DNA of 64,000 nucleotides from DASRHT01 sp035650355 (GTDB lineage Bacteria; Chloroflexota; Ktedonobacteria; Ktedonobacterales; Ktedonobacteraceae), in the NCBI GenBank assembly GCA_035650355.1, contig DASRHT010000007.1:1-64000 (forward strand), written 5' to 3'. Shown piece after piece: positions 1 to 7,640 of the stretch. How positions within the stretch are numbered: the first letter of the stretch is position 1; each line of letters opens with the position of its first letter. The notes under the pieces were generated by a model. That model was not told where the DNA came from, did no database searches, and saw nothing but the letters and a program-made list of their open reading frames with translations. Both the position numbers and the translations under genes were made by a program.

Positions 1-223
1 CCAATGTACAAGTTTTTTCTGCCGCCTGCGGCGGCGAGTGGAGGGGAGAAGAGTGGGGACAATTCGCTAGCTCGCGACGTACCCCACACCCCGCCAGGGG
101 CCGCACCCCTGGACCCCGCTCAAAAGGCAGGTCAGAGACAACATCCGATAGTCACGTATACTCTCTTCTTCCAAAACAGCGAGGCACAGTCGGAAGATCA
201 AGTGGACAGGATGGGTAAGTGGC
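1..223. repeat. Dispersed repeat fragment upstream end of window
   Basis: No convincing gene. Positions 53-85 contain GGGGACAATTCGCTAG followed by CGCGACGTACCCC, and the reverse complement of this pair recurs at 44482-44510 inside a MITE-like element. The stretch also has a GC-rich CCGCCTGCGGCGG palindrome. It reads as a degenerate copy of a dispersed repeat; the open frame running through it at 4-234 is probably not a gene. Confidence 0.6.
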
Positions 224-1075
224 TCAGCGTGTGAGATAGCCAGCGTCCACAGGCAGGGAGCAGCCGGTTATATAGCGAGCCTCGTCCGAAGCCAGCCAGA
301 GGACGGCGGCACTGATGGCTGCGGGCGGCAAGAGAGTTGCTTCGGTGAAGAGATTGAGTTGATTCATCAGCCCCAACATATGCTCGTAAGTCGCCTCGGG
401 TCCAGGACCACCCGCGAACACATCGTAAAGCGCCTGATTGCGACACATCCTCGTATCAACGCTGGTGGGGCAGATGGCGTTGACGTTGATATGGTAGGGG
501 GCCAGTTCTATCGCCAGCGTCTTCATCAGACCGATTACGCCGTGTTTGGCTGCTACGTAGTGCGCCAGGTTCGCCATCCCCTTTTCTGCGGCGGTCGAGG
601 CAATACAAATAATTTTGCCACGCTGGCGGGCAATCATTTGCGGGATACAGATTTTGCAGGTGATCCAGACGCCCTTGAGGCAAACATCGATGGTCTGATC
701 CCACTGCTCTTCGCTCAATTCCCAGCTCGGAGCGAATGAGTACAGCCCGGCGTTCGCTACCACAATATCGATAGGGCCAAGTGCGCGCTGCGCTCGCTCA
801 GCCAGCGCCTGCATCGCGCCAAGATTGGTAACGTCAACCTGCTCCGCGATGACGGGAGAGCCGATCTGTTCAATCTCGTGAACAAGCGATGCCAGCTCTG
901 CCGGTCGGGCCAGCGGATAGGGAACGGTACTATACTGTTGGCAGGCATCGCACAGCACGAGACGAGCGCCTTCGCGTGCAAAAGCGAGGGCGTGGGAGCG
1001 CCCCATGCCTCTGGCCGCGCCGGTTATAAATACGATCTGATCCTGGAAACGTTTAGTAGACGCCACAGATACCAT
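224..1075 (-). CDS. Mycofactocin-coupled SDR family oxidoreductase
   Basis: A 283-aa classical short-chain dehydrogenase. Visible features are the TGAARGMG nucleotide-binding loop (residues 18-25), NAG (108-110), catalytic Ser160 and Tyr173-x3-Lys177 (YVAAK). The segment after the second beta strand holds VPYPLA (51-56) plus about 20 extra residues. This insertion is the known hallmark of mycofactocin-associated SDRs, which hold their NAD(H) non-exchangeably and are thought to pass electrons to mycofactocin; typical substrates are alcohols or carveol-like compounds. The ATG lies 23 bp inside the 3' end of mftA on the same strand, so the two genes are probably co-transcribed and translationally coupled. 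The specific substrate cannot be read from the sequence. Confidence 0.93.
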   Translation of the reverse strand: MVSVASTKRFQDQIVFITGAARGMGRSHALAFAREGARLVLCDACQQYSTVPYPLARPAELASLVHEIEQIGSPVIAEQVDVTNLGAMQALAERAQRALGPIDIVVANAGLYSFAPSWELSEEQWDQTIDVCLKGVWITCKICIPQMIARQRGKIICIASTAAEKGMANLAHYVAAKHGVIGLMKTLAIELAPYHINVNAICPTSVDTRMCRNQALYDVFAGGPGPEATYEHMLGLMNQLNLFTEATLLPPAAISAAVLWLASDEARYITGCSLPVDAGYLTR

Positions 1076-1220
1076 CGATGGTGAAATCTTCGATGATCAG
1101 CTCCTCCTCCCACTCCTCCTCTTGCAGCGTCGCCTCGTCTGTGGGAGCCTGAGTTGCGGGATCGTCCATAGTCTGTTCGGTGGTTGCGGCCTGATTGGTC
1201 AGGGAAGTAGCATCAAGCAT
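1053..1220 (-). CDS. mftA: Mycofactocin precursor peptide MftA
   Basis: A 55-aa peptide missing from usual gene calls because it is short. It is acidic (EEEWEEELIIED) and ends in IDGICGVY, matching the conserved IDGxCGVY terminus of MftA. In the characterised pathway the radical SAM enzyme MftC decarboxylates and cross-links the terminal Val-Tyr, from which the redox cofactor is built. I chose the ATG at 1220, preceded by GCGAGG seven bases upstream; an upstream in-frame ATG at 1235 would add five residues. The 3' end overlaps the SDR start by 23 bp, so the codons for the core peptide also contain the start of the SDR gene. It diverges from mftB. Confidence 0.95.
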   Translation of the reverse strand: MLDATSLTNQAATTEQTMDDPATQAPTDEATLQEEEWEEELIIEDFTIDGICGVY

Positions 1221-1265
1221 GTATATACCTCGCATAGAACGTAGAGAACTCGACTTTCTACTTAG

Positions 1266-1295
1266 AGCATACCATCTGTTAGCGGGTCCGTGCAA
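1266..1295 (-). promoter_or_regulatory. Putative promoter of mftA-SDR
   Basis: On the minus strand TTGCAC (1295-1290) and TATGCT (1271-1266) are separated by 18 bp and lie about 46 bp upstream of the mftA start. This is a sigma-70-like match only; the start site is inferred. Confidence 0.5.
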
Positions 1296-1324
1296 GCGTT
1301 TGCGGAGGCGAACCTGATCCTTCC

Positions 1325-1353
1325 TTGACTCCCCACATTTTACCAGGTATGCT
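1325..1353 (+). promoter_or_regulatory. Putative promoter of mftBC
   Basis: TTGACT (1325-1330) and TATGCT (1348-1353) with an ideal 17-bp spacer, 45 bp before mftB. The -10 hexamer is identical to that of the opposing mftA promoter, giving a divergent promoter pair whose two -35 boxes are about 30 bp apart. Confidence 0.55.
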
Positions 1354-1397
1354 TTTTCTACACAGGACGTTTCTTTCAAGGAGGCAAAATTCCGCTC

Positions 1398-1688
1398 ATG
1401 ACACACATCCCGTCACAATACCAGCTCATTGCCGAGGTGAAGATTCGGCGTGAAGCCTTTGGGGGCATTCTTTACAAATATGGTTGCGCTGATCGGGGCG
1501 CGCTTTCTTTTATCAACTCGTCCCAATTGATCGAACTGCTGATCGAGGGACAGCAGCAATATCATGGCGATTTGAGCGCGGCCATTGAGAATCACCACAT
1601 CTCTGAGGAGAACAGGCAGAAGCTGTATGGAGCTCTGGATGATCTGGCGAAACGCGGCTATATCGAAGTTCGCTCATCAGTTCAGTAG
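1398..1688 (+). CDS. mftB: Mycofactocin biosynthesis chaperone MftB
   Basis: A 96-aa protein of the PqqD-like RiPP recognition fold. MftB binds the MftA leader and presents it to MftC. The conserved part is the N-terminal segment with REAFGGILYKY and the C-terminal winged helix ending in LAKRGYIEV, a pattern shared with known MftB proteins. An upstream GGAGG (about 13 bp before the ATG) is rather distant, so the exact start is slightly uncertain. mftC follows after 42 bp and is read in the same direction. Confidence 0.9.
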   Translation: MTHIPSQYQLIAEVKIRREAFGGILYKYGCADRGALSFINSSQLIELLIEGQQQYHGDLSAAIENHHISEENRQKLYGALDDLAKRGYIEVRSSVQ

Positions 1689-1730
1689 ACAACCACTATT
1701 TCAACATATTACACGAGAGGAGTGTTCCCG

Positions 1731-2861
1731 ATGGTGGAACTCGTACGCTTCATTGAGCGTTCCGGTCGCTCTCAGGGTCAGAAAATCGGCACAGTCCATC
1801 CCCTGGCGTTGGCAGCAATGCAGCAGACAGGCGAGATGGTATCGCAGAAGAAAGGGCGCGGCTCCCAGCGATTTTTGCAGGGCGGGCTCTCTGCGCCCAT
1901 CACGGTCACATGGGAGATTACGGCTGCCTGCAATATCGCCTGCGTGCATTGCCTTTCATCATCAGGACGCAGGCGACCGGGGGAGTTGAAGACCGAGCAG
2001 GCGCTGGCGCTGGTGGATGAGCTGGCAGAGATGCAGGTGTTCCAGATTCATTTCGGCGGCGGCGAACCCTTTATTTATCCCGGCATCTGGAAAGTGCTCG
2101 AACGCTGTACCGAACGCGGCCTCGTGATGTGTGTCAGCACCAACGGGACGCTGATCACCCAGGCACGGGCGCGCCGCCTGAAGCAGTTTGAGCCCCTCTA
2201 TTTCCAGGTGAGCCTCGACGGTGGCACGCCCGAGACGAACGACAGCATCCGCGGCAAAGGCGTTTTTGATCGCGCGCTACGCGGGCTGGAACTGCTGGCC
2301 GCCGAGGGACACAGCCTGACCGTGAATAGCGTTCTGACGCGCTACAGCTTCTCGGAGCTAGACCGGCTCTACGAGATTGCAACGAGCTTCGACGCCAAAT
2401 TGCGCGTGACCCGCCTGCGCCCATCGGGACGTGGGCAGGAGGTATGGGCGGATCTGCACCCCACACGCGAGCAGTACCGCCAGTTTACCGCGTGGCTGGA
2501 GACGCATCCTGACGTGCTGACAGCCGATTCGTTCTTCCATCTTAACGCCTTCGGCAACAAGCTGGCAGGACTGGATGCCTGTGGAGCGGCGACCGCAACG
2601 TGCTGCATCTGTCCCGAGGGCGAGGTCTATCCTTGCGCTTTCTTCCAGGCTCCAGAGTTTGAAGCGGGCAATTTACATACCGAGAGCTTCCGCGAGATCT
2701 GGCAAAACTCGATCCTCTTCAACTACTATCGCCAGATGGGCAGCGGCGCATGCACCGGCTGCGGACAATATGCCACCTGTCATGGCGGTTGTCCGGCGAC
2801 CAAGTGGTTCGTGCATCAAAAGCTCAATATTCGCGATCCCGAATGTGTATTACAGCAGTAG
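1731..2861 (+). CDS. mftC: Mycofactocin radical SAM maturase MftC
   Basis: A 376-aa radical SAM/SPASM enzyme. The SAM cluster motif is C67-x3-C71-x2-C74 (CNIACVHC), followed by GGGEP (109-113). The C-terminal SPASM region carries the cysteine set CGAATATCCICPEG...CAFF and CTGCGQYATCHGGCP for auxiliary iron-sulfur clusters. By family knowledge it oxidatively decarboxylates the C-terminal Tyr of MftA and then forms the Val-Tyr cross-link. The ATG at 1731 is chosen because GAGAGGAG lies eight bases upstream; a GTG at 1722 would overlap that site. Placement directly after mftB confirms the assignment. Confidence 0.95.
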   Translation: MVELVRFIERSGRSQGQKIGTVHPLALAAMQQTGEMVSQKKGRGSQRFLQGGLSAPITVTWEITAACNIACVHCLSSSGRRRPGELKTEQALALVDELAEMQVFQIHFGGGEPFIYPGIWKVLERCTERGLVMCVSTNGTLITQARARRLKQFEPLYFQVSLDGGTPETNDSIRGKGVFDRALRGLELLAAEGHSLTVNSVLTRYSFSELDRLYEIATSFDAKLRVTRLRPSGRGQEVWADLHPTREQYRQFTAWLETHPDVLTADSFFHLNAFGNKLAGLDACGAATATCCICPEGEVYPCAFFQAPEFEAGNLHTESFREIWQNSILFNYYRQMGSGACTGCGQYATCHGGCPATKWFVHQKLNIRDPECVLQQ

Positions 2862-2905
2862 CAACATCGCCCATCCATGCTAATAGAGCAGGATGGGCGA
2901 GTGCT

Positions 2906-4678
2906 CTACATCCGTCTCCTGACTATAGGAAACAGCGGTTTCCACATCCTGAACTTGATACAGCCCCAGATAACTCCCACCTCGTAGGCGCAATCGTCGA
3001 GCATGGAACAGAGCACATACTCGCTCAGCCCCATGTCTGGACGTAGCCGCACATAGTCCACCCCTATCACAATACAGTAAAGCACGCAGAGCAACGGGGC
3101 TAACGGCGGTATCACCATACTGGCAAGCAATAGGGGCAACGTGTAATAGCGGGTGAGGTGACGGCTGAGGTGATAGACGTATGCCATATGGCCGCGCAGA
3201 GTCGCCCATACGACCAGCGACCCAGATACTGGCAGACGTTCCCGCACACGCACTTTATATAGACGCGTACCTGCGCCCACAAGAGCAACCACAAAGGCAA
3301 GAGTGAGCAAGAACAGGGAAATTATGAGGGATTTGCGCCGACGTAGCAAAAGCGCGCAAACGAAGGGCAAGCGCGAGGCCCCCACATCCCCACGCACCCT
3401 CCCCTTGCCCCTACCAGCGCCTCTCCATGTTCTGGCATGCAGCCGCCCGTTGCCCAACATTCCATCGTGTCCCAACACATCCAGACGGGTTGCACAATGG
3501 TGGACGGGGACGGTAGGGGCAAGGGGCGACGGATGGGATAGGGTGGGGGCCTCGCGCTTGCCCTGTCTCGGGATGGGATCTCGCGCATGTCCCGCTAGCC
3601 CACACAGCCCACCCAGCGCCAGACCAGCAAACGCCGCCTGCTCCGGCGGCAGTAGTAAGGTACGTCGCTCGGTTGGATGATGTTGCAGGAGGGCAGCTTC
3701 AGCCGAGGCGTAGGCGACGCGGATACGCAGGAAGGCCCCCAACGTTGTACGATAGTCGTGATAGACGGTCCCTTGCGGCAAATACAGGATACGCGCACCT
3801 GTGGCAAGCAGGCGGCGGCAGAAATCCACGTCTTCCCCAAATGTGAGCGGAGCAAAGCCGCCAAGCTGCTGCCAGGTGGCGCGACGGATCAGTAGGTTGG
3901 CGGTGGGAAGATAGGTGAGCGGTCCCTCAAGGCAGACCTGTTGCGCTCGTTTACCCATAAAAAGGGAGGAACGCGTATCTTCGTAACGGCCCAGCATACT
4001 TCCTCGCTCGTAAGCGCGAATCATACCACCGACAGCAGCAATACGCGCATCCTTGAAGGCCGGTACAAGCTCGGTTAGCCAGGTGGGAGAGGCAACGCAA
4101 TCGCTATCCAGGTACGCCATCAGAGCGTGCTGAGCTGCCTGCGCCCCCGTATTGCGACTGACCGCGACGCCTTGCTGCTTCTCATGGCGAACGATGCGCA
4201 TCCCTATTCCCAGAGCTTTCGCTTCCAGGATCATCGGCTGCACAATAGACTGAGTGGTATCGGTCGAACCATCGTCAACGACGAGAATTTCCAGGTTGCC
4301 TGTGGGATAGTCCAGCTCAAAGAGCGAGCGCAGACAACGTTCCAGTTCGCGGGCGCGGTTATACGTAGGAATAATGATGGAAACGGGCGGCCAGGTTGCA
4401 AGAGGCGACAGGGGACCGGCTTCCAGCAGCATCTTCCAGCGCAACTGATCGCACAGCATCTCTACACGCTTCAGCGGCATTGCCAGATCATGAGCAAGTT
4501 GCTCGCAGGTCTGCTCCTGTTTGCAGAGAGAGAGCAAAGCGGCTATCGTGGGAGTAAGGCGCACGACGCGCATAGGATAGTCGCAGATCGCATAGGTGCT
4601 ATCGCCTCGCCTCACCAGACGCACGCCCTTTACCAGACGATAAGAGCCAGGGGAGAGCCGTTGATTGTCTATTCTCAT
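2906..4678 (-). CDS. mftF: Mycofactocin glycosyltransferase MftF with inserted repeat segment
   Basis: A 590-aa protein. Residues 1-90 form a PqqD-like domain and residues 99-330 a family 2 glycosyltransferase (IIIPTYNR, VVDDGSTD, the DSD motif near 171-173, and GEDVDF near 281). Hydrophobic segments follow. MftF adds beta-1,4-glucose units to mycofactocin in characterised systems. Known MftF proteins are shorter, about 470 residues. Here residues about 362-448 are low-complexity, Arg/Pro/Gly-rich and unlike the family; they are encoded by a palindromic repeat (3365-3563). The frame stays open through it, so the protein may still be made, with an extra loop between two membrane segments. The start ATG lies 4 bp after the stop of the GxGYxYP gene, so the two are probably one operon; a TTG at 4699 would overlap. 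Confidence 0.88.
   Translation of the reverse strand: MRIDNQRLSPGSYRLVKGVRLVRRGDSTYAICDYPMRVVRLTPTIAALLSLCKQEQTCEQLAHDLAMPLKRVEMLCDQLRWKMLLEAGPLSPLATWPPVSIIIPTYNRARELERCLRSLFELDYPTGNLEILVVDDGSTDTTQSIVQPMILEAKALGIGMRIVRHEKQQGVAVSRNTGAQAAQHALMAYLDSDCVASPTWLTELVPAFKDARIAAVGGMIRAYERGSMLGRYEDTRSSLFMGKRAQQVCLEGPLTYLPTANLLIRRATWQQLGGFAPLTFGEDVDFCRRLLATGARILYLPQGTVYHDYRTTLGAFLRIRVAYASAEAALLQHHPTERRTLLLPPEQAAFAGLALGGLCGLAGHARDPIPRQGKREAPTLSHPSPLAPTVPVHHCATRLDVLGHDGMLGNGRLHARTWRGAGRGKGRVRGDVGASRLPFVCALLLRRRKSLIISLFLLTLAFVVALVGAGTRLYKVRVRERLPVSGSLVVWATLRGHMAYVYHLSRHLTRYYTLPLLLASMVIPPLAPLLCVLYCIVIGVDYVRLRPDMGLSEYVLCSMLDDCAYEVGVIWGCIKFRMWKPLFPIVRRRM
3365..3563. repeat. Palindromic repeat element inside mftF
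   Basis: Bounded by perfect 21-bp inverted repeats at 3365-3385 and 3543-3563, which begin GGGCAAGCGCGAGG and end in the reverse complement. The ends contain the GGGCAAG/CTTGCCC core seen in intergenic repeats at 7430-7520 and 23806-23920. The element is 199 bp, about 55% of which is unpaired centre. It is read through in frame by mftF. No clear target-site duplication was found. Confidence 0.8.
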
Positions 4679-4682
4679 CAGT

Positions 4683-6260
4683 TTATATTGTCTTTGCAAG
4701 TATCGCTATTAACATGTTCGGCAACACGATCTCATACCCATCTCCAAGCTGCTCTACAACGCGCTTGAGATCAGATGGGGTAATCGACCATGCGAGCATA
4801 TAGACGTTCAAGAAAAGGGGGCGCTGTTTATGCGTTGATGCCGTGCGTTTGATCAGTCTGACCGTTTGCTCCACGCTGCTGGCAAGGCCAAGATTCTGAT
4901 ACAGCGGCATCCCCTCCACATTTTTGTAATTGAACGCTTTCCTGCCCGCACCACTCAGTATACCCCACAATCCAAAAGGGGCCAGTTCCTGCGCGTAACG
5001 TAACTGACGATGGCTATCGGCAAAGACCATACCCGCCAGACTGAAAATGAAGGCGAAAGGGAGGCCGGAACTCTGCCAGAAGCCGGTATCAAGCACCTGT
5101 AAGGACTTCATCCCCATCGCCTGCATCATCTGACCGGTGCGTTGCAGGAAGGGAGCCAGGTGGTCGGCGGGCCAGTGCGAGGGGAACATATAGCCCGCGC
5201 CGCTCGGACCCGCTATCAGCTCATCGTTCGGCGTCATTGTGCGCATATAATACGCCGCCATCGCCGGAGCCGTCTGAAGCAGCACAGGCGAGAAGGTCCA
5301 GCCAATCGGTAGCGAGCCGCGAGCAGGGTCTTGCCAGAGACGCAATAGATGATGCTGGCAATACTGGAGGTTATCCCCATCGCTTATCGTGAACGATACG
5401 TAGATTTTGTTTGCAGGCTCTGGAACCTCAATCACAGCATCGGATATTGCTATTTCTTGAGGCTGCGCTGCCGCCCATACTTCCAGATTGGTAAAGTGGT
5501 CGCTTGCCAGCACAGCCATAGCCGCCTGCGAGGTCAGCTTGACGCCGCTACTCTCATCAATAAACCAGCCCAGGTGAGTTGCCAGGGGAGGATAGGTATG
5601 GAGAATGCGCCGCATCAGCGTATGCTCAGAGAGCCTATCCTGCTTGACGTTGGGCAGATGTGAACGCGAGTCGAGCCAGTAGATAAAGGTGCGCGTGGCG
5701 ACCAGGAACGAGCGCAGGCCAACCACATTCCTGGCATCAAGCCCCGCCACCATACGATCAGACGAGCCTGCGCGCAGATTCTCCAGCGCCCAGCGATAGA
5801 CTTGCAGGCGATTTTTCCAGCCATAAGTCCGCAGGTCAAGCAGTACGGGAAGTTGCAAATTCGCTGCCTGCTCAGGCGAAACCACGATACCATCGCGCTG
5901 ACCGGCCAGCATTGTTGCAATATTGATCGTATCGACGAGATCGGGATCGTAAATGATGCCGCCCTGAATGGTATCGCCATAGGTTGTCAGGAGGCCATTC
6001 AAGGCTTCGTCACCGCTCACAGATGCTCTCTCCTGCGGAACGAAGCCGAATGCCTGCGAAAGCCAGAAAGCATCGTCATTGCTGGTAATGAGATACACCT
6101 CAGGCCGTGGTCGATTGATCAGGCCCGTCATTGTGGTTGCTGTGAGCAAAGTGTCGCGCGTGGCTCCGCGCAGATCATAGATAGCAAGATGCCCGGGTGC
6201 CTGGAACGCCGGTATCATTCTATCACCGGACCAGTCCAGACCGGCAATTTCTCTCCTCAT
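4683..6260 (-). CDS. GxGYxYP-family protein, putative glycoside hydrolase
   Basis: A 525-aa protein carrying GAGYMFP, a close variant of the GxGYxYP motif that names the family, within the context GPSGAGYMFPSHWP near residue 350. An N-terminal domain begins LAIYDLRGATRDTL. No signal peptide or membrane segment is evident. Members are annotated as putative glycoside hydrolases, but I know of no proven reaction. It ends 4 bp before mftF, which suggests co-transcription and a role connected with the glucan chain that MftF builds; this is inference. An internal ATG at 6218 is a possible alternative start, since homology seems to begin near FQAPGHLAIYD. Confidence 0.8.
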   Translation of the reverse strand: MRREIAGLDWSGDRMIPAFQAPGHLAIYDLRGATRDTLLTATTMTGLINRPRPEVYLITSNDDAFWLSQAFGFVPQERASVSGDEALNGLLTTYGDTIQGGIIYDPDLVDTINIATMLAGQRDGIVVSPEQAANLQLPVLLDLRTYGWKNRLQVYRWALENLRAGSSDRMVAGLDARNVVGLRSFLVATRTFIYWLDSRSHLPNVKQDRLSEHTLMRRILHTYPPLATHLGWFIDESSGVKLTSQAAMAVLASDHFTNLEVWAAAQPQEIAISDAVIEVPEPANKIYVSFTISDGDNLQYCQHHLLRLWQDPARGSLPIGWTFSPVLLQTAPAMAAYYMRTMTPNDELIAGPSGAGYMFPSHWPADHLAPFLQRTGQMMQAMGMKSLQVLDTGFWQSSGLPFAFIFSLAGMVFADSHRQLRYAQELAPFGLWGILSGAGRKAFNYKNVEGMPLYQNLGLASSVEQTVRLIKRTASTHKQRPLFLNVYMLAWSITPSDLKRVVEQLGDGYEIVLPNMLIAILAKTI

Positions 6261-6427
6261 CAGATTTTCTTTCTATCCGATGTTTATCAGTGATGATTAT
6301 AGCATCATTGATAGCTCGTTGGTTAGCAATGATTTTTTCACAGGGCCATATGGCTGTTTAATCTCACGCTACAATGAAAGTGATACATATAACACAACCT
6401 GCTTGTCTTTTATTTTGAGGAGGAGCT

Positions 6428-7030
6428 ATGGAGGAAAATCAGGAGCATACCACGATTCCCGAAATGGTCGAGGAAGTGCGAGCGGGCAAGATGCCACGGC
6501 GGCATTTTATGAAGAAGCTCACCGCTATGGGTATTTCAGCCGGAGGGGTCGGCGTTATCGCGACAGCAGCGGCAACGCGAGCATTCGCGGCCCATCAGAC
6601 GCCAGTAGTACAGGCAGACGAGGTGGCTGCCAGCAATATTGAACGGCACAAAGAACATCTCAAAAAGCAAACGCAGGGTGATATTGACGGCTTGCACGAT
6701 GATTACGCTCATAATGCAGTGGTTGAAGACAGCATGTATAGCGAATCATTCACGGGGCATCAGGCTATTCTGAGCCGCAAGCAGATGAACGCGGAGGCGT
6801 TCTCCAATCTGAATATCGAAGTTGTCAATCGTGTGGCACAAAATCAGCAAGTCACCGTCGAATGGGTTGCCAGCGGTATCCATAGTGGATACCTGCCCGG
6901 CTTCCCGGCTTCGGGGCGCGCCTTCTCCATTCGCGGCGTCACCGTTGTCGTCAGACAAAACGGCAAGATCGTACGCGAGTCGATCTACTACGATATGAAC
7001 GAGGTCAAACGCCAGTTCACTATGGTATAA
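6428..7030 (+). CDS. Tat-exported NTF2/SnoaL-like protein
   Basis: A 200-aa protein. The N-terminus has a twin-arginine signal, PRRHFMKKL (residues about 23-31), then a hydrophobic Gly/Ala stretch and a probable cleavage after RAFA (about residue 54). The mature part reads as a SnoaL-like NTF2 fold (ESFTGHQAI, EWVASGIHSGYLPGFPASGR, VVVRQNGKIVRESIYYD). Such domains bind small molecules or catalyse cyclisation; no specific catalytic set is recognisable. GAGGAGCT lies just before the ATG. It diverges from the GxGYxYP-mftF pair, 167 bp away, so a link to mycofactocin is possible but unproven. A Tat signal suggests folding in the cytoplasm before export. Confidence 0.78.
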   Translation: MEENQEHTTIPEMVEEVRAGKMPRRHFMKKLTAMGISAGGVGVIATAAATRAFAAHQTPVVQADEVAASNIERHKEHLKKQTQGDIDGLHDDYAHNAVVEDSMYSESFTGHQAILSRKQMNAEAFSNLNIEVVNRVAQNQQVTVEWVASGIHSGYLPGFPASGRAFSIRGVTVVVRQNGKIVRESIYYDMNEVKRQFTMV

Positions 7031-7044
7031 ACGCCCTCTCTAAG

Positions 7045-7084
7045 CCTGGGTAGACATGCTCCTGTGAGCATCTATCCAGGTTTT
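7045..7084 (+). terminator. Terminator after the NTF2-like gene
   Basis: Stem-loop with outer arms CCTGG/CCAGG and inner TGCTC/GAGCA around CTGT, followed by TTTTA. It closes the transcription unit ending at 7030. Confidence 0.7.
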
Positions 7085-7272
7085 ATGTCAATATTAACAG
7101 TCGTAGCGACCAGCTTCAGCGCGTCCGCTTGAGCGCCAGTCCTTGCCCCAGCACCAATGCGACCCCAACGACGAAGTCAACAGCGATAGGGTTCAACACC
7201 GTCAGCCCTATGGGAAATTATGGCTTTTGTGGTGGCATGGGACCAAGAGGGAAAACGGGCAATAAATTGGGT

Positions 7273-7319
7273 CCCTCTCTTCGTTGCTGCATGTGCCGCA
7301 TGCAGCAACGAAGAGAGGG
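7273..7319. repeat. Perfect 21-bp hairpin
   Basis: Arms 7273-7293 and 7299-7319 are perfect reverse complements, beginning CCCTCTCTTCGTTGC, around the five-base loop TGCCG. No T-tract follows on the plus strand and no A-tract precedes it, so it is not a standard terminator. Confidence 0.8.
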
Positions 7320-7430
7320 GGCTAACAGCAGGGCGGGTTGGCACAGGACGGGCGCTCAAGCGGACGCGATCAATCGGGTCGATACGGGGCCGTGGGGAAT
7401 GGCGGGTCGTGGGCTGTTAGACGGGATGGG

Positions 7431-7525
7431 TAGGGGCAATGCCTTGCGCTTGCCCTGCAACGGTGCCCGCGATGATGGACAGGGACTGTAGGGGCAATGC
7501 CTTGCGCTTGCCCTGCAACGGCTGG
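7431..7525. repeat. Two tandem GGGGCAATGCCTTGCGCTTGCCC-type repeats
   Basis: Two copies of a roughly 36-bp unit, starting GTAGGGGCAATGCCTTGCGC at about 7431 and 7490, each followed by CTTGCCCTGCAACGG. They belong to the same GGGCAAG/CTTGCCC palindromic family as the repeat in mftF. Confidence 0.65.
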
Positions 7526-7640
7526 CACGATGTTGGGGGAGACAGGCGGTGAACCGGACGCGATGAATTGCGTCGCCACAGGCTTTCTCGGTTCGTAGAG
7601 ACGGGGCGATCAATCAGGTCCCTACGACTTTTATGTATGT

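Larger units (their letters stand above)
7085..7640. other. Gene-poor stretch with hairpin and repeats
   Basis: About 555 bp with no credible gene. It contains a perfect hairpin (7273-7319) and two tandem copies of a GTAGGGGCAATGCCTTGCGC-type repeat near 7431 and 7490. Open frames here are the repeats themselves. The MFS transporter gene on the minus strand ends at 7641. Confidence 0.6.

Noticed and set aside
3303..3680. Plus-strand open frame of 125 codons opposite mftF
   Set aside because: It covers the palindromic repeat and the antisense of mftF; low complexity and no ribosome site.
2906..4678. mftF as a pseudogene broken by a repeat
   Set aside because: The frame stays open and conserved glycosyltransferase motifs and membrane segments continue on both sides.
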